A DNA stretch of 64,000 nucleotides from contig CALYLW010000551.1 in assembly GCA_944989445.1 (NCBI GenBank), forward strand, positions 124,124-188,123, read 5' to 3'. The DNA is from Ampullaceana balthica. Taxonomy: Eukaryota > Mollusca > Gastropoda > Lymnaeidae. The stretch's first letter is position 1, and the number at the start of each line of letters is the position of its first letter. Below, one piece after another: positions 23,462 to 35,723 of this stretch. A model generated the notes under the pieces. It saw nothing but the letters and a program-made list of their open reading frames with translations, searched no databases and was not told where the DNA came from. Position numbers and translations under genes: made by a program.

Positions 23462-23569
23462 AAAAGAAAGATATTCATTTAACGGATAATTGTTGTAGCA
23501 GACTATTAACAATTCCCACCAGGTAGAAAACAGTTAAAGTCAATGAGGGAGACGTCGTAGCTGTACCAC

Positions 23570-23712
23570 TGGCCATGAATGTCCTGATGTCACATCGAAA
23601 TGAAGACGATTGAAATTTTATTCCATCGTTCCCTTTTTTTGTACCCGTGGCCATGAATGTCCTGATGTCACATCGAAATGAAGACGATTGAACTTTTATT
23701 CCATCGTTCCCT
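23570..23712 (+). repeat. Direct duplication of about 70 bp
   Basis: TGGCCATGAATGTCCTGATG, TCACATCGAAATGAAGACGA and TTTTATTCCATCGTTCCC occur twice in tandem. Confidence 0.88.
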
Positions 23713-24022
23713 GGGGAAGTCGTATTGTTGTCTCTTAGTCTCCGTTGAAGCCCAGAGTACTGAACACATCAGCATAACGTGCCCTATTGTTTAAAGGTGC
23801 TTTTAAAAGGATGCAATTGCGTGTCTCACCACATACCCCCCACCCCAAAATCCCCCCCACCCATTACAACATGTTGGATCAAACAAATGTGTACACATAA
23901 ATTGTTTCGAAGGCCCCTAACTATTACTTGACACAGTGTTAATCCTCCCCCCCCCCAACGCCCCCAAACCCGTTAAGACGATCATCTATGCTAGTTCATC
24001 GTTACCTTGTGAATCATGAAAC

Positions 24023-24170
24023 TCATGATGTCTCGTGACATCTCATGACACCCCCTGACATCTCATGACGTCTCATGACATCTCATGACGTCTCCTGACA
24101 TCTCATGACGTCTCATGACATCTCATGACGTCTCATGACATCTCATGATGTCTCATGACATCTCCTGACA
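24023..24170 (+). repeat. 10-bp tandem repeat (ATGACATCTC)
   Basis: About 14 units of ATGACRTCTC. Each pair resembles the CATGAC core of the 28-bp satellite, but no longer similarity is evident. Confidence 0.88.
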
Positions 24171-24494
24171 ATGTGCCCTCTGTAGTGTTTCGACGTTGAA
24201 TGCTCTTTTCGTTATGGAATAACGCCTTCCTCCCTTACAACAACAACAACAACACAGACTTAATTCCTTCAGCGTATCACCCCTGGACGATCACGTCCTG
24301 CGAAGCATAAAGTTCACAGAACTCTCTATGTAGTCACTAGATAACGTCAGAATTATAAATTACTCTATAGTCTATGACATGCGACAGGATTCCCTCCCCC
24401 CCCTCAACATAAACTGAGACGTTTAAATAAAGTGGTGGGGAGGGGGTGGGGGAGTTGCGACGTTGTCAGTGTTTCTCAGATTGGCCTTGTTTGA

Positions 24495-24645
24495 ACCAAT
24501 AGTGGTAGTGGTAGAGAATCAGCAGTCTCATAAGGAGAACCGGACCAGTGAATAGTGGTAGAGAACAAATCTATCACAGGGGAACCTGACCAGTGGTCAA
24601 CAGTGGTAGAGAACAAAGCTATCACAAGGGGAACCCGATCAGTGG
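24495..24645 (+). repeat. Tandem repeat of about 47 bp, about 3 copies
   Basis: Copies of AGTGGTAGAGAACAAAGCTA, TCACAAGGGGAACC and GACCAGTGGT. The downstream edge reads CAGTGGTCCTCAAACATTTG, which resembles a hAT end, but no partner was found. Confidence 0.7.
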
Positions 24646-25179
24646 TCCTCAAACATTTGGATAAAGAAAACAACCTAAAAAAGTTTGGCGGAATTTATGA
24701 TTTGATAACTACTTAAGCTTTAAATGCCAGCCCAACATGTGAGATGTTAAACTATAACTTTGGATAGTTTTGTTTTTATGTCGAGATCTAACATAGTTCC
24801 TTATTTCAATTTTAGTTCATGTTAACACAGGCAGAATTGTCTATTTGATGACTATTTTATTTTCCTCATTGATCTTCACGTAAATGGTTCTTCAAAAAAT
24901 ATGATTTTGTCATAGTAAACTGTCATTTCATTAAAAAATGTGTGTGTGTGTGTTGGGGGGGGGATATAATGCCATATTTACGAGAACTCTCCAGACAATA
25001 ACCCGCCTGTCCGCCTGGTCAGAAAATAGCCCCCGTGTTGTAATTGGGGATAAGGGCCGGTGGATTGATGTTGAAATAGTGGCAGCCGATGTCAGGTTGA
25101 CATGGGATGTGAAGAAAGTGGCCACTGAATGTCGTTGTGACATTTTCAGACCAGGGGAGGGCACTGACGAAGTGGAAGT

Positions 25180-25262
25180 CTAAATATTGCAATACGTCGT
25201 TCTAAAAGTCTAAATATTGCAATGCGTCGTTCTAAAAGTCTAAATATTTCAATGCGTCGTTA
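25180..25262 (+). repeat. 30-bp tandem triplicate
   Basis: Three copies of GTCTAAATATTGCAATGCGT plus CGTTCTAAAA. Confidence 0.88.
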
Positions 25263-25744
25263 TAATTTTTTGCAATGATTTAAAATCGTCACAGAAATAT
25301 AATTTCCATTCATTTAGTTTATTTTAAGACGGGTGCAGGTAAAAAAACTTAGGGAATAATTTTTGAATAATGAAAACATTTGAATAGTCAAATAGAAGAC
25401 CCATTGGGCAATACGAAAGTAAGGTCTATACTTAGAAGCTATAATATACAAAAATGATAATAAAAAAAGTAGTAGTTAGTTGTAGTGGTAATAATAATAT
25501 AATAATGATAATAATATACAAATAAATATAATTAATTAATCGTTAATTTCGATTAAAGCCATAAATTAAAATTTATGTTGTCATAAGTAACACTTATTAA
25601 ACGTTTTTTTTAAAAAGGAAAATCTAAATAACACTGGAATGTCTCCTTTATATGTCATCTTTTAACCAACTACGCAAAAAGACAAGTGTGTTGACATTAT
25701 TTGGTTCAAGTGATGAGCGGGTCTAATTGACCATATAATCAGCA

Positions 25745-25960
25745 AAGCTGAACAATCATTCACATGGAACTGAGGTAACTGGTATGCACAAAACGGTTTT
25801 GGCAAGGAATGACATTATCGGATATCGGTGTTCATTAAGTTTCCACCATTGTAGAGGGTTAATGGATTCAGGAACATTCATCTCCATTTTGTAACACAGT
25901 AATTCATCAGAAGAGCTGTTGTCATTTGTTGTCTCTGAGTCAGACTCCATTACTGCCATT
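25745..25960 (-). pseudogene. hAT (ZBED1-like) transposase C-terminal fragment
   Basis: On the minus strand the frame encodes [20 protein letters not shown] and [15 protein letters not shown]. The pattern P-L-x-W-W-K-x-N-x-x-x-Y-P-x-x-x-x-x-A-x-x-x-L-x-I-P-x-T-S is the dimerisation region of Ac/Tam3/ZBED1-like transposases. The frame stops soon after, before the S-E-R-x-F-S motif, and no other transposase parts remain nearby. The fragment is preceded by an acidic Ser-rich stretch ([14 protein letters not shown]). Confidence 0.78.
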
Positions 25961-26050
25961 AGCTTAATACGCTTTTCATTTGGTTTTTATGTAGCGCAGC
26001 AAGCAGCTGGGCTTCACATGGCTCTCATTATATCGAACTTTCATTTAGAC

Positions 26051-26072
26051 CAGGGGTCTACAGCCTTGAAAC
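26051..26072 (+). mobile_element. hAT-like left end (CAGGGGTCTACAGCCTTG)
   Basis: CAGGGGTCTACAGCCTTGAA resembles the left end of CAGGGGTCT hAT MITEs. No matching right end or target duplication was found, so this is a fragment. Confidence 0.45.
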
Positions 26073-26344
26073 TTCGCCTAAAAAAATCCCAAACGTTTGT
26101 TGACTACAGGGGAAAGAAAGCTGACCACGGTCCGACTGGGTTACGCAATTGTTGATCTTTGTGATAGCCGAACTGGATGTGACAGGCGTGACACAAAAAC
26201 AGCAACTAGAAATTCTCTGTCTATCATAAGAGTTTTTTGAGTGTTTTTTTTCGTGTTGAATTTTTGTTGGAGAAATAGTTTATACACTAAATGTGCTAAA
26301 GATATCACTCTTAAAATAGAAGACAATCGATAAACCATAAACCA

Positions 26345-26695
26345 ATGCTCTTGATATACCAAGGACAACCTTTCTTGATATACCAAGGACAAACAATCTT
26401 GATGTACCAAGGACAACGTCTCTTGATATACCAAGGACAAACACTCTTTATTATATCAAGGACAAACACTCTTTATTATATCAAGGACAAACACTCTTTA
26501 TTATATCAAGGACAAACACTCTTTATTATATCAAGGACAAACACTCTTTATTATATCAAGGACAAACACTCTTTATTATATCAAGGACAAACACTCTTGA
26601 TTATACCAAGGACAACCTCTCTTGATATACCAAGGAAAACACTCTTTTGATATACCTGGGACAAACAATCTTGATATAACAAGGACAACGTCTTG
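26345..26695 (+). repeat. 24/25-bp minisatellite
   Basis: Outer units are TTGATATACCAAGGACAAAC-like (24 bp). About seven central units are TTTATTATATCAAGGACAAA plus CACTC (25 bp) and nearly identical. Further diverged units reappear at 27051-27120, after an intervening hAT-like right end. Confidence 0.9.
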
Positions 26696-26959
26696 ATTTA
26701 CAAGAGAAAAATTTCAAGTTCACCAAAACCACATTGATTTTGTTTTTCCAATTTGGCAGAAATAAATATTATTACGTCACCGATTTTTGCTATGAGAGGT
26801 CATAGCATTTCATGCATACAAGAGCACATAACTTCATCGGCTTTTTGTTATCAGTATCCCCGTTGGTAAAAAATAAAACGTTGTCAATTTGTGCTCAAAG
26901 AGCATATTGTTTTAGAATTTCTATAAGTTGTATGTTGTCTTTACTCACAAAAATCTTTT

Positions 26960-27050
26960 AGTCAATTTATTATCTAGGATAAGGCCGCGGACCAGTTAAA
27001 ATTAAGCGCGGGCCGTAGATGGAACGCAGGCCGGACTTTGTGCACCCCTG
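26960..27050 (+). mobile_element. hAT-like right end (TTTGTGCACCCCTG)
   Basis: AAGGCCGCGGACC, GCGCGGGCC and the terminal GGACTTTGTGCACCCCTG form a typical right end of a CAGGGGTGCACAAA hAT MITE. The 25-bp minisatellite unit resumes immediately after it (CTCTTGATATACCAG), so it probably landed inside that array. The left end is missing. Confidence 0.55.
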
Positions 27051-27120
27051 CTCTTGATATACCAGAGACAAACACTCTTGACATAGATAACATCTCTTTA
27101 TATACCAAAGACCAACACAC

Positions 27121-30116
27121 TGTATCGACAAGGAAGACTAGTTTCTACGGAAGCGCTTGTTCACCATGACTTCGTTGAACTACAGTGTCCTTTAGAAAGG
27201 CTTTGATTTAACGACTAACAAAACACATGACCCTCTTAATAACTTCCTATCAAGTAATCCTCTTAGAAAAGAATAGCGCCTGGATCATATCCGTGTTAGC
27301 ATTAATGACTCAAGAGATTTTGTTTCTTTCTCTTGTTTTTTCAAATCAAGGACAGTAATGTCAGATTCACTTTATCTGACAACAGTTCTTCTGATTGTAC
27401 AAGAATGATCTGGTTTTCCCAGTCATTTAAATGAGTATTTAAAAAAAACACCAAAGATTCCTTTACTCTTCCTTCATTTTTCATCGTTTTATTGCTTCTT
27501 TATTTCTCTGCTACTTTTTCTTTTGATTTTACCGTACGCCCTTCCTCCCCTCCTTCCATCCTTCTTTTTCTTTTCTCATTTGACGTGCTAACCTAGCCAA
27601 CATAAATCCTAGTTCAAGACTTGATAGCACATTAAATATTTATATTTATTTGTTAGTGTGGCATAGCGAAGATTTCTTAAAATATAAATACCTTAATACC
27701 TTTTTTGTGATTATTCATTACTAAATTGTTATATTTCATAGTTTGATAAATATTACAAATGTATTCTCTAATCTCCCTTAAGTTTTAATTTTCTCTCACT
27801 TGAAGTTATTTCTCCGATAATTCTTTTTTGTTGTTGTTAAAGTTATATAACTTAACGAGGCGTTGTAATGGTGGGGTCAGAAAACAACTCCGTGGGAAAA
27901 AGGGGTCAGTCAGGCAAGTGCGTGATTATGACGATGCTGACAACGTAGCAGACATACATCAACGTTACCGCCTCAACGACTTTGTGTGGTGTTAAAAATA
28001 ATTACCACATTAAACAAGGAAACGAAAGCGGAAGTTGATGCTAAACACGTGAAAACAAATTCGCCGCAGATTTCGATTTATTTACCCAAAGTGAAGATCT
28101 TCGTAAAGCATGTTATGAATACACCGGGGAACTCAAAAGACTTCCCGATTACGACTCCATTTCAGACCACCTTCATAGAGATGTTAATTGCCGTCATGAT
28201 TCTCAAATCTTGGAACTCGGGGTCCACTCTGTGGTGCAGCTAGTGTCAGGGTCGTCCGAAGCGTCTCAAGATAATATTTTAAACCTCTATCCTTCATGGA
28301 AAAAAAAGAACTTCGGGAAATGCAACCCTTAAAACTAAAGAAAACAGCACTGCTCGAAGGTACTCAGTCCTTGTTTACACTGTGGTCCAGAATGGAAACC
28401 ACCAAGTAATTTACTTAATAGTACGAGCTCGTGCTCAAAACTCCTGCATGATGGAGGTTTGAGGTCAGGGCCGGTCTTAGGCCACTGCAACCTAATTTTT
28501 CACTTATTATCCTTATTTATTTCTTATTTCTACCCAAACTGGGTCCCGCGCAATCTGTTTCGCATGCTAAGCCGCATAGGTCCCCGCAATTGCTAAGACC
28601 GGCCCTGTTAGAGGCTACACCGTTTTATTTGAATACATTCTCTATATCTACTGCACTAATTCTCTAAAATAAGGGTAACGTTTTCTATTTTAATGATATC
28701 AATTCTCTTGAAACATTATTAGTTTTCTATGTTTAACCGTAAAATCTCTCCATTTTAATGTTAGCCTATTGTTCGAACCGAACGGCGTCAACAGTCGTTT
28801 CTATGTGTTTCTTAAACAAACATCAAACAAACAGATATAATATTAATTGGAATAATCAGCTATTAAGACCAATTCCTGTGGTTTTAAAGCACTCATTCAC
28901 TCATTCTAAGAAACATTTCGAAACCCTATTATAATAAAATGTAAGGTCATATTTCTAAAGAAAGTTTTTCGTTAAAGAATTTGTGCTTTTTATTGAAATT
29001 GCAGGGAAATAATGGAGTAATGGGAATTTGTATTGCGTGCTTCATTAACTAAGTAAGTCCCATAACCCGAAGGTCGTAGGGGATCCCTAATGTTTCCATT
29101 AATATATACGTTAAAGGTCTGGGTTACGTTAGCATAGAGACTAAGGTAAAGAAACAAACTGAAACATCAAAAAACATCGAATCATAACATTATAAATTAT
29201 ACAAAGCTAATCTACACAACATAATAACAAACACACTCAAAAACGTACTGACAAGCGTCAAAGCCAAATACAATTAATATGGTAGAAAATTAAAGTGTGG
29301 GTGGGTGGGATCCCGGGTGGGTGGGATCCCACATTAAAGACATACATAGCTTGTTTATGCCCTTTACCCATGTTTTATGTCATTCCCTTATAGTTTATGC
29401 CCTTTTCTCTAGAGGTTATGCCCCACAGTCCACAGTCAACCTGTTAATCATTTTTTGTGGCCCCGAGTTCATTTTGTTTCTATACTATATTTGTGGCCAA
29501 CTTTTATTTACCATTAGAGTCTGCATCTGTGGCCCAGTTTTAGTCACCATTCGAGGCTTCCATTATTTAGCGCCCTGTAGGTGACAAGAGTCTACATTTG
29601 GGTCATTCTCATTAAACTTTGTGCTTCAGCATAACTAGACCACTTGGTGTTTAAAAAAGTTAAACAAAGTAAAATTAAACAAGAACTTTGGGCTCCGTGT
29701 TTTCATTAGACGGACGCGTAAACAAGTTGACGTAAATAGATGAAGGAATTCGGAAGTGCTAGTGAAATCTTGACAGAGAGTTAGTTCCCCTGCACGCTCC
29801 ACCGTGGAGAATCAAACGATTAAAACGAAGAAGGTTAAATTAAAGAACAAATTTAGGACGGCCTAATGACATTTTAAAATAAAACATTAAAAAATAGGTC
29901 GAAATATATATAAACCAACCGTTTGAAATCGTATCCACATTTAAATGGGTTTACTGCTAACCCCGGATGCAATTTCTCTGTCAGCCAATACAGTTTTTCT
30001 CCTACATTAAATCTGCTATGTGACATGATACCGAAGAAGCGGGATAAAACAGACATAAGTGAATTGCCCATAGTTCACCACGGAATTGGTTCCTCTTTTG
30101 TTTAGCACTTCCCTGT
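27121..30116. other. Apart from one MITE, no recognised gene
   Basis: AT-rich DNA. The only element seen is the MITE at 28466-28607. Frames such as 27986-28243 have no recognisable motif or splice context. Confidence 0.45.
28466..28607. mobile_element. hAT-type MITE (CAGGGCCGGTC ends), second copy
   Basis: Starts CAGGGCCGGTCTTAGGCC and ends GCTAAGACCGGCCCTG. The flanks TTTGAGGT and TTAGAGGC match at 6 of 8. The interior GCCGCATAGG..CCGCAATTGC matches the 14.4-kb copy in reverse orientation. Confidence 0.78.
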
Positions 30117-30530
30117 TTAGGGGCCCTACATAAATGACGTGACGCGCCTAGTGGGGGGGGGGTCGAGGATTTGTGACGAGGAGGGGTGTATTTAAGACGT
30201 CACATCCAAACGTGCTACTTTAAATAAAAGTTCCACTTAAATATTTGATTGTTTTCAATTTATTTAGTGTCATTTTCATTGGCTTCACAGTCACACCACG
30301 TGTAACGATATTAGAGTGCAGACTTACACTAAAGACATATTTAAATGACAAAAAAACTAATTTGCAACATGCTAATTTTCAATTAGAAAATAAGGCTTTT
30401 AAGGGGGGGGGGTTTCAAAGCTTTGTGACGTAATATTGGAGGGGGTCTAATTTTTGTGACGAAGTGTGATGAGGGGAGGGGGGTAAAAATCGGCCAAAAT
30501 CGCGTGACGTCATTTACGCACGGCCCCTTA
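30117..30530. mobile_element. MITE with TTTAGGGGCC ends and ATGACGTCA motif
   Basis: Left end TTAGGGGCCCTACATAAATG plus ACGTGACGC, right end GCGTGACGTCATTTACGCAC plus GGCCCCTTA: clear inverted repeats over about 30 bases. Two poly-G tracts lie inside. A TTA duplication is possible, as in Harbinger-like MITEs. Confidence 0.75.
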
Positions 30531-31880
30531 ATAAAATACCGGAATACGCCATATTATTCTGAAATGCTACTATTTAAGAAATGATTTTCTTAAACATTTT
30601 TATTATAAACACAAAATTAAATAAATTTGCAAAAGTATTTAATTAAGTAAGTCCACTAAGCTTACTGAAATGTATGTATAATCAACAAATATCTGTTAAG
30701 TCCTCAAAGAATACCAGCATATTTGATTAAATATCTTATTAAAATATCCAACTGGATACCTCGGATATTATCAACAGATTTTCGCCATGAAGTGACAAGG
30801 CTCAAAGGAGTAAGTACATCAGATACCCGTGACTTAACACGACTTTAACTTGTCTCGTCTGTGTATTGTGTACATGACAAATACATCAAACGAGCGTGGC
30901 TCACCTTGTAGAGGTCAAATGAGGGGGCGTTAGGCATGAAATATCAATATCAAGAATTAATTGGCCCTGATAAGAATACAAAACCTTTGAAAAACCCACA
31001 GTTTCACAACTCATGTAGACAGGGATTGGTGATGTCAGGCGATTGAGTTGTCAAATATTTATAAAAAATTCCATCCCCTAGTCATTTTATCTTTCTGAGC
31101 GGCAATGTAGTAAATACTACTCATAAAAATTATGTCTAGAGCGTCACTCGTGGCGAAAGTGGAAAAAAAAGCGCCTTTGACAACAATAAAGTATCTTATC
31201 GCCAAAGGTCAAGTTTATTTACATTGCCTGCGGTTAAAGTGTTTATTTTTTCCTACAGTAAGCATTCAAAGTTTTAACATCTGAAATAGGTTAAGTGCTT
31301 TATGGGATATTAAAGGTATTTTTTGGTCCACACGGCAAACATACCCCCCCCACACGCGAACATATCAAGATTTCATAGCGCATTTTCACCTTTATAAAAT
31401 ATTCTATGTCATTAATATCAAGGCTGTTGTTTCGTGTCTTGTTAAAGTTAACACGGGGGAGGGGGTGATTTGGGATGAGTAGCTTTTATCGTATGTATTA
31501 TATTATTTATGTTATATGTTATGTCCCAATTATTCTGTATGATAGCTCCACGTATGGTCTGAATGAATGACCCATAAATTGTTGTTTGTCCTATGTAAAA
31601 ATATTTGTACGTTTTCTGATTAACTTTCTAATTGAATTTCCTATCATTTAGGCTTGATTTTAAAAAAAAATTAAAAAATTTAAATATGATGTTCATTTAT
31701 TTCTCCTACTAATTTGGATATATAATCTTCTTTTTGGACGTATCTTCTTGAACTAAAATAACAATTGTACCAAACCCACCCAACTGTCTGCCCCCCCCCC
31801 AACCCACACCCAATATCGCCGTTATGCAAAACTAAAATCATTTTGAATGTCACCTTAGATGTAACCCACCGACCATTAGA
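30531..31880. other. No recognised gene
   Basis: AT-rich sequence with several short poly-C or poly-G runs and no coding, splice or repeat signature. Confidence 0.45.
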
Positions 31881-31884
31881 ATGT

Positions 31885-32062
31885 GCAAACAAGCATGACG
31901 AATAACCCTCGCTGGAGTCGACCAATGTCTCGAGACCAACAACGGTGCTTGCGTTCACTTGCGTTGTTCCTTCACAGAATAACATGAGATTCGTAGTGTA
32001 GTGGGTTTATCACGTCCGCCTTACACGGGGAAGGTCCTGGATCCAAGCACCAGCGAAAACAT
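31885..32062 (+). repeat. SINE-like repeat, form with tRNA-Val-like segment
   Basis: GACGAATAACCCTCGCTGGA, GTCGACCAATGTCTCGAGAC, TTCACTTGCGTTGTTCCTT, then a tRNA-like stretch (31988-32058). The middle of the head is deleted relative to the other copies. It is cut on the right by a TAAATCC-family copy. Confidence 0.74.
31988..32058 (+). pseudogene. tRNA-Val-like segment of the SINE-like repeat
   Basis: CGTAGTGTAGTGGGTTTATC matches the D-arm and A box of metazoan tRNA-Val. ACGTCCGCCTTACACGGG matches the anticodon arm, and GGTCCTGGATCC the B box region with a poor match to GGTTCGANNC. There is one extra base in the D loop and no good acceptor pairing, so it is a tRNA relic rather than a gene. 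Confidence 0.65.
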
Positions 32063-32069
32063 TGTTTTG

Positions 32070-32476
32070 AAATCACGTTATATTATCTTCACCGTCTTGT
32101 CGTGGAAATCGCGGCCGGTCGGTCGGGCGGGCGGGCGGAAAAACATAGCCAAACATGACCCACTTTCCCTGAGGCTATCGAGCTGAAATTTAGCACATAT
32201 ATTCGTGTCACCTAACAATGCAGCGTATCAAAATTTCAGATTGATTGAAATTACCGTAATTGAATTAATGAATTTTTAGCTTATCTCTATGTAGCCGTCT
32301 GCTATCGTTGACCTCCACGGGTCACTGGAGCTCACTCCAGCCATTGATGACCACATCCCCGTGTTTTACAGCGAGGAGATTTCAGCCACGTTCAGTCTGT
32401 AAATGTTTGTCGCGCGGTGCGTTTTATATTGAACATAAACAATACTTTTAGTTATGTCTCATATATAAAGGATTTA
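32070..32476 (-). repeat. TAAATCC-family repeat, subfamily A, minus orientation, next to a SINE-like copy
   Basis: Contains GGGCGGGCGGGCGGAAAAAC, the core CAAAATTTCAGATTGATTG, TTATCTCTATGTAGCCGTC and the end ATATATAAAGGATTTATAG. The proximal end is degenerate (TTATATTATCTTCACCG) and abuts a SINE-like copy. Confidence 0.78.
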
Positions 32477-32562
32477 TAGCAAAATAAATTTGTATTTTAC
32501 GGTTTGTTTAATTTTAATTTTTTTAAAATGAGTGTTTGTTCCCGTTCTTTTCCCCCTTAATA

Positions 32563-32840
32563 TCGAACACGACTGACCCTCGCTAGGGTCGGACTATAAC
32601 AATTTATGGTTTGCAATCTAGGGTGGTGAAGGGTGGTGGGCCGGTAGATAACCGCTGTGCGAATGTCTCGAGACCAACAATGAGTCGGTGGTTTCCTCCA
32701 CCGACGTTCACTCGCGTTGTTTTCGTAGTCTGTGGCCTTTCTTTCCCCAATTTCTTTGCACTATCCATGAGCAAGTCTGCAGCGCATGCTACGCCGTGGG
32801 GCTGTAACAAGCGTCCTCGTCTATGTCTGGATCGCTTGCT
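32563..32840 (+). repeat. SINE-like repeat, form without tRNA segment
   Basis: GACTGACCCTCGCTAGGGTC, TTATGGTTTGCAATC, GGGTGGTG, ATGTCTCGAGACCAACAATG, TTCACTCGCGTTGTTTTCG, CTTTCCCCAATTTCTTTGCA and GCATGCTACGCCG, in the same order as at 20590. Confidence 0.77.
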
Positions 32841-33264
32841 CTAAGATTCATCAACACCAATTACACAAGAAATAGTCGAACACTGCTAACAGAAAACAAA
32901 CTTTAATTCCAACTTCTTGATACAACACCCCGTCACTTCATCCGTCTCTCCGACCTCTACACACATTCCAAACACGTCAATCAAAAAAACTCTCCCTTTT
33001 CACGCTTTCGCTCCAACAAGCCAACAACACGACCGTGCGCGCAGCTCACAAGTTACATTGAACATTGGTCATCCGTGACAGGGGCGTATTATTATAATTT
33101 GCTAACTAGCAATGTCCCAAAGATATATTAAATACGCGAACAAAGACAAAGTAACAAAAACATCTTTTGAACAGTAGTAGCTTGATGAAATTAGTTCGGT
33201 CCCTATATACAATGTATTATAAATGTTTGACTTAATTTCGTTTTTGTTCTTTCTTTCCCAATAG

Positions 33265-33560
33265 AAACACCTTCTTGTGCCTCCAAAAAGAGCGATGGAA
33301 TCAGGGGAAACAAGCGACAGTTCAGATACAGAGAAGACTACGTCATTTACAAAGCATCCGTCCACAGACCAACGCAACAGTGTAACTTCTGAAAGTATGT
33401 CAGTCTCTTCCACCGGAAGTGTAACCGCCTCTTCCACCGGAAGTGTAAACGCATCTCCCTCCGGAAGCATGACTATAGGACTTATAAATTCGGACTCTGA
33501 CTCTGTCGGGAAGATGCAAGGCTTTGTAGAGAAGCGTGGCTTTGATGACAAGTGGACCAG
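33265..33560 (+). CDS. PH-domain gene, exon a (Ser/Thr-rich lead-in and start of PH domain)
   Basis: This internal coding exon begins after a pyrimidine-rich acceptor ending in CCCAATAG and stops at ACCAG|GTAAGA. It is open in phase 0 from its first base and ends in phase 2. The first in-frame ATG is at 33295, so translation may start here, but the strong acceptor suggests an upstream exon that I could not find. It encodes an acidic Ser/Thr-rich stretch (repeated STGSV-like units) and then GKMQGFVEKRGFDDKWTR, the first two strands of a pleckstrin-homology (PH) domain. PH domains bind phosphoinositides or proteins and bring adaptors to membranes. The gene continues at 35962 with a matching phase (AG|G, Arg). 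I do not recognise the exact family; a cytoskeletal or signalling scaffold of the AFAP or CNK kind is only a guess. Confidence 0.72.
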
Positions 33561-33754
33561 GTAAGAGCCATCATTTTAAATATTGCTACCTTTTATTATT
33601 AAAAAAATGAGAGTTCTTATTCATTGTTTCCCAATATAAAAAAACAAACAAGTGGAGGACACTCTTTTCCAAAATATAAGGAAAGAGAACGCAGAATTAA
33701 TTAATATATTTTCCTTTTGGTTACGCCAAGTCTGATTCACGCATATAAATATAT

Positions 33755-33797
33755 ACATAAATAAATAAATAAATAAATATATATATATATATAAAAG
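33755..33797. repeat. (ATAA)n/(TA)n microsatellite
   Basis: Four AAAT units run into about eight AT units. Confidence 0.85.
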
Positions 33798-33799
33798 AC

Positions 33800-34110
33800 A
33801 CATTTGTTGTCTGTCTGTTCCCTAATAACTCAAGATCCAGACAACCAAATACATGTAACGTGAAATTTGGTACACATACACAGAATTACATGGGAAAAGT
33901 TATTAAACAGGTTTCGCATCCATATATATAAGATACTGGAGGCCGGTGCCTAAAATGTAGTTTTTTTTCCTTATATGAGCTTTAAATAAAAATAAAAAAT
34001 TATCCTATTTCCCGTGTAGCTAGAAGCATGAAACTTTCGGTGGTTGTTAAGTATCATTTGGCGATGGTAACAGGTAAAATAAATAAAAATAAATTATTAC
34101 TCAGTCTCTT
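33800..34110. other. Unclassified sequence with repeat-like wording
   Basis: GTAACGTGAAATTTGGTACAC and AGCATGAAACTTTCGGTGG resemble the wording of the TAAATCC family core (CTGAAATTT followed by a GCACAC-like motif), but with no clear match. It may be a distant family member inside the first visible intron of the PH gene. Confidence 0.3.
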
Positions 34111-34326
34111 GGGATTGCTGGTATAGACTTGCAGACACCATGCTTTTCTCATGGACCGTTGCATATGACCTGCTCCAGAGTTGGCAAATTGGAAAATCTT
34201 TTTGTACACACTCCAAATGGAACTGCCAAAAATGTTGTTTTATCACATTGCTTTAAGTTAAATGTACCCTTTTATTGCATGCATATAAACAGTTTTGTAA
34301 GCTTCTACAGAAAACCTTATTTTAAA

Positions 34327-34328
<2 letters not shown>

Positions 34329-34399
<71 letters not shown>
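34329..34399. repeat. (TA)n microsatellite in a PH-gene intron
   Basis: About 34 uninterrupted TA units. Open (IY)n frames across it on both strands are artefacts. Confidence 0.92.
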
Positions 34400-34403
<4 letters not shown>

Positions 34404-35164
34404 ATATATATAATATAAAGCATATGTAGTTCGCGAAAGGGTGTAAAAGAAAAATTTGAACAATGACGCTGAAATAAAAAAATTTAAATACACCTTTAGC
34501 ACCAAACTCACTAGAGCACGAGTAAATCATCTAAAAAAGAAAGAGTGATAAATTATTGCGAATATGTTTATTTATATAAAGTTTAACAACACTTGCTTAG
34601 GATACTACTCTACGATAAACGATGCGGACCACCAGGATGAGCGAATGAGTTACCAAGTGTAAACTTACCATAGGCACAATAAGCTCATTTAGCCCTAACA
34701 CAATTTTTTCAAGTTCAACCAAGGGGACCATTCACCAATTCAAACATTAATCTAAACATATTATATTTATTTGATTTAGCTTAGTGTAATCAATCGACAA
34801 CAAACAATTTGATGTCAATTTTATACCAAGATGTATTTTCAAACGAATTCTGTATTTTAGCTGAAAAACATTGTGTTTTTTTCCAGAAACCTTGTCTGAA
34901 ATTAGTCTTGAGATATGGCGTTTTAAAGTATTAGAAAAGGCAAACCCTAAACCATTAACAGTGATCTCTAAAATCGGTTTTAAAATATTTTCGTGTAAAT
35001 ATCAAGTCAATTTCCGACGGGTTGCCAACGCATTGGACAACGCGGCATTTATATCTTCCAGTTAAATGTGATAGTCTCATTGAAAGTTATTGGAAAAAAA
35101 TTTACCGAAATAGCACCACGCGACTTGACTAACCAGTTTGTTATACTTATCAGCAATTTTCCCT

Positions 35165-35290
35165 TTAAGCTGTGGGGCTTCGCAGCAGTTTAGAATTACC
35201 GCGCAGCATATATTTGTTAAAATCTTGCACAAAAATGGATGCCGTGTAACTCTGCACACGAGTTTTTTTCTTTTACTTCTCACCGAGACC
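35165..35290. repeat. Truncated relative of the GTTCCCTTTAAGCTG MITE
   Basis: Shares TTCCCTTTAAGCTG, CAGCAGTTTAGAAT, CCGCGCAGCA and CACAAAAATGGATGC with 35546-35723, but has no right inverted end or target duplication. Confidence 0.7.
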
Positions 35291-35545
35291 TACTAACGTT
35301 ATCAGTTATTTTACGTAACATCATTATCAACAGTTAGCATCCGTTTTTTTTTGGTACCAATGATGGTCGACAGCACGGCGGCTAGAAAAGTAAAGGCTGG
35401 GCCATACTGAATAATGGTCGAAATTGAATTGCAAACATTAGAGTGTGATGGCTCAAATGAAGACATAGCTTCGCCCTACCAACTCATACCACAAAAGTAC
35501 CTCGAACTGCCGACATTGCAGCCTAGTCCGTGAAAGGGTAGTGGG

Positions 35546-35723
35546 CGATGTTCCCTTTAAGCTGCGCGACTGCGCAGATATCTGACTGACGCCGCGCAGC
35601 AGTTTAGAATCACCGCGCAGCAAATTTTGTGAAACATTACACACAAAAATGGATGCTGCAGAACTTTGCACACGATTTTTTTAAAATTTGCACACGGACC
35701 AATGAACTTTAGAGGGAATATTC
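35546..35723. mobile_element. MITE with TSD GTAGTGGG in a PH-gene intron
   Basis: A 178-bp element with ends CGATGTTCCCTTTAAG and TAGAGGGAATATTC (imperfect inverted repeats), flanked by perfect duplications GTAGTGGG (35538-35545 and 35724-35731). GCGCAG-rich interior. Confidence 0.85.

Noticed and set aside
24642..24665. hAT-like end CAGTGGTCCTCAAACATTTG paired with the transposase tail at 25745
   Set aside because: Orientation would fit a 3' end, but there is no partner end or duplication, and the motif overlaps a tandem repeat.
33102..33551. A 149-codon minus-strand frame
   Set aside because: It is the antisense shadow of the PH-gene exon on the plus strand, which has splice sites and a domain.
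34129..34404. (IY)n-ending frames on both strands
   Set aside because: They are open because of the (TA)n microsatellite within an intron.
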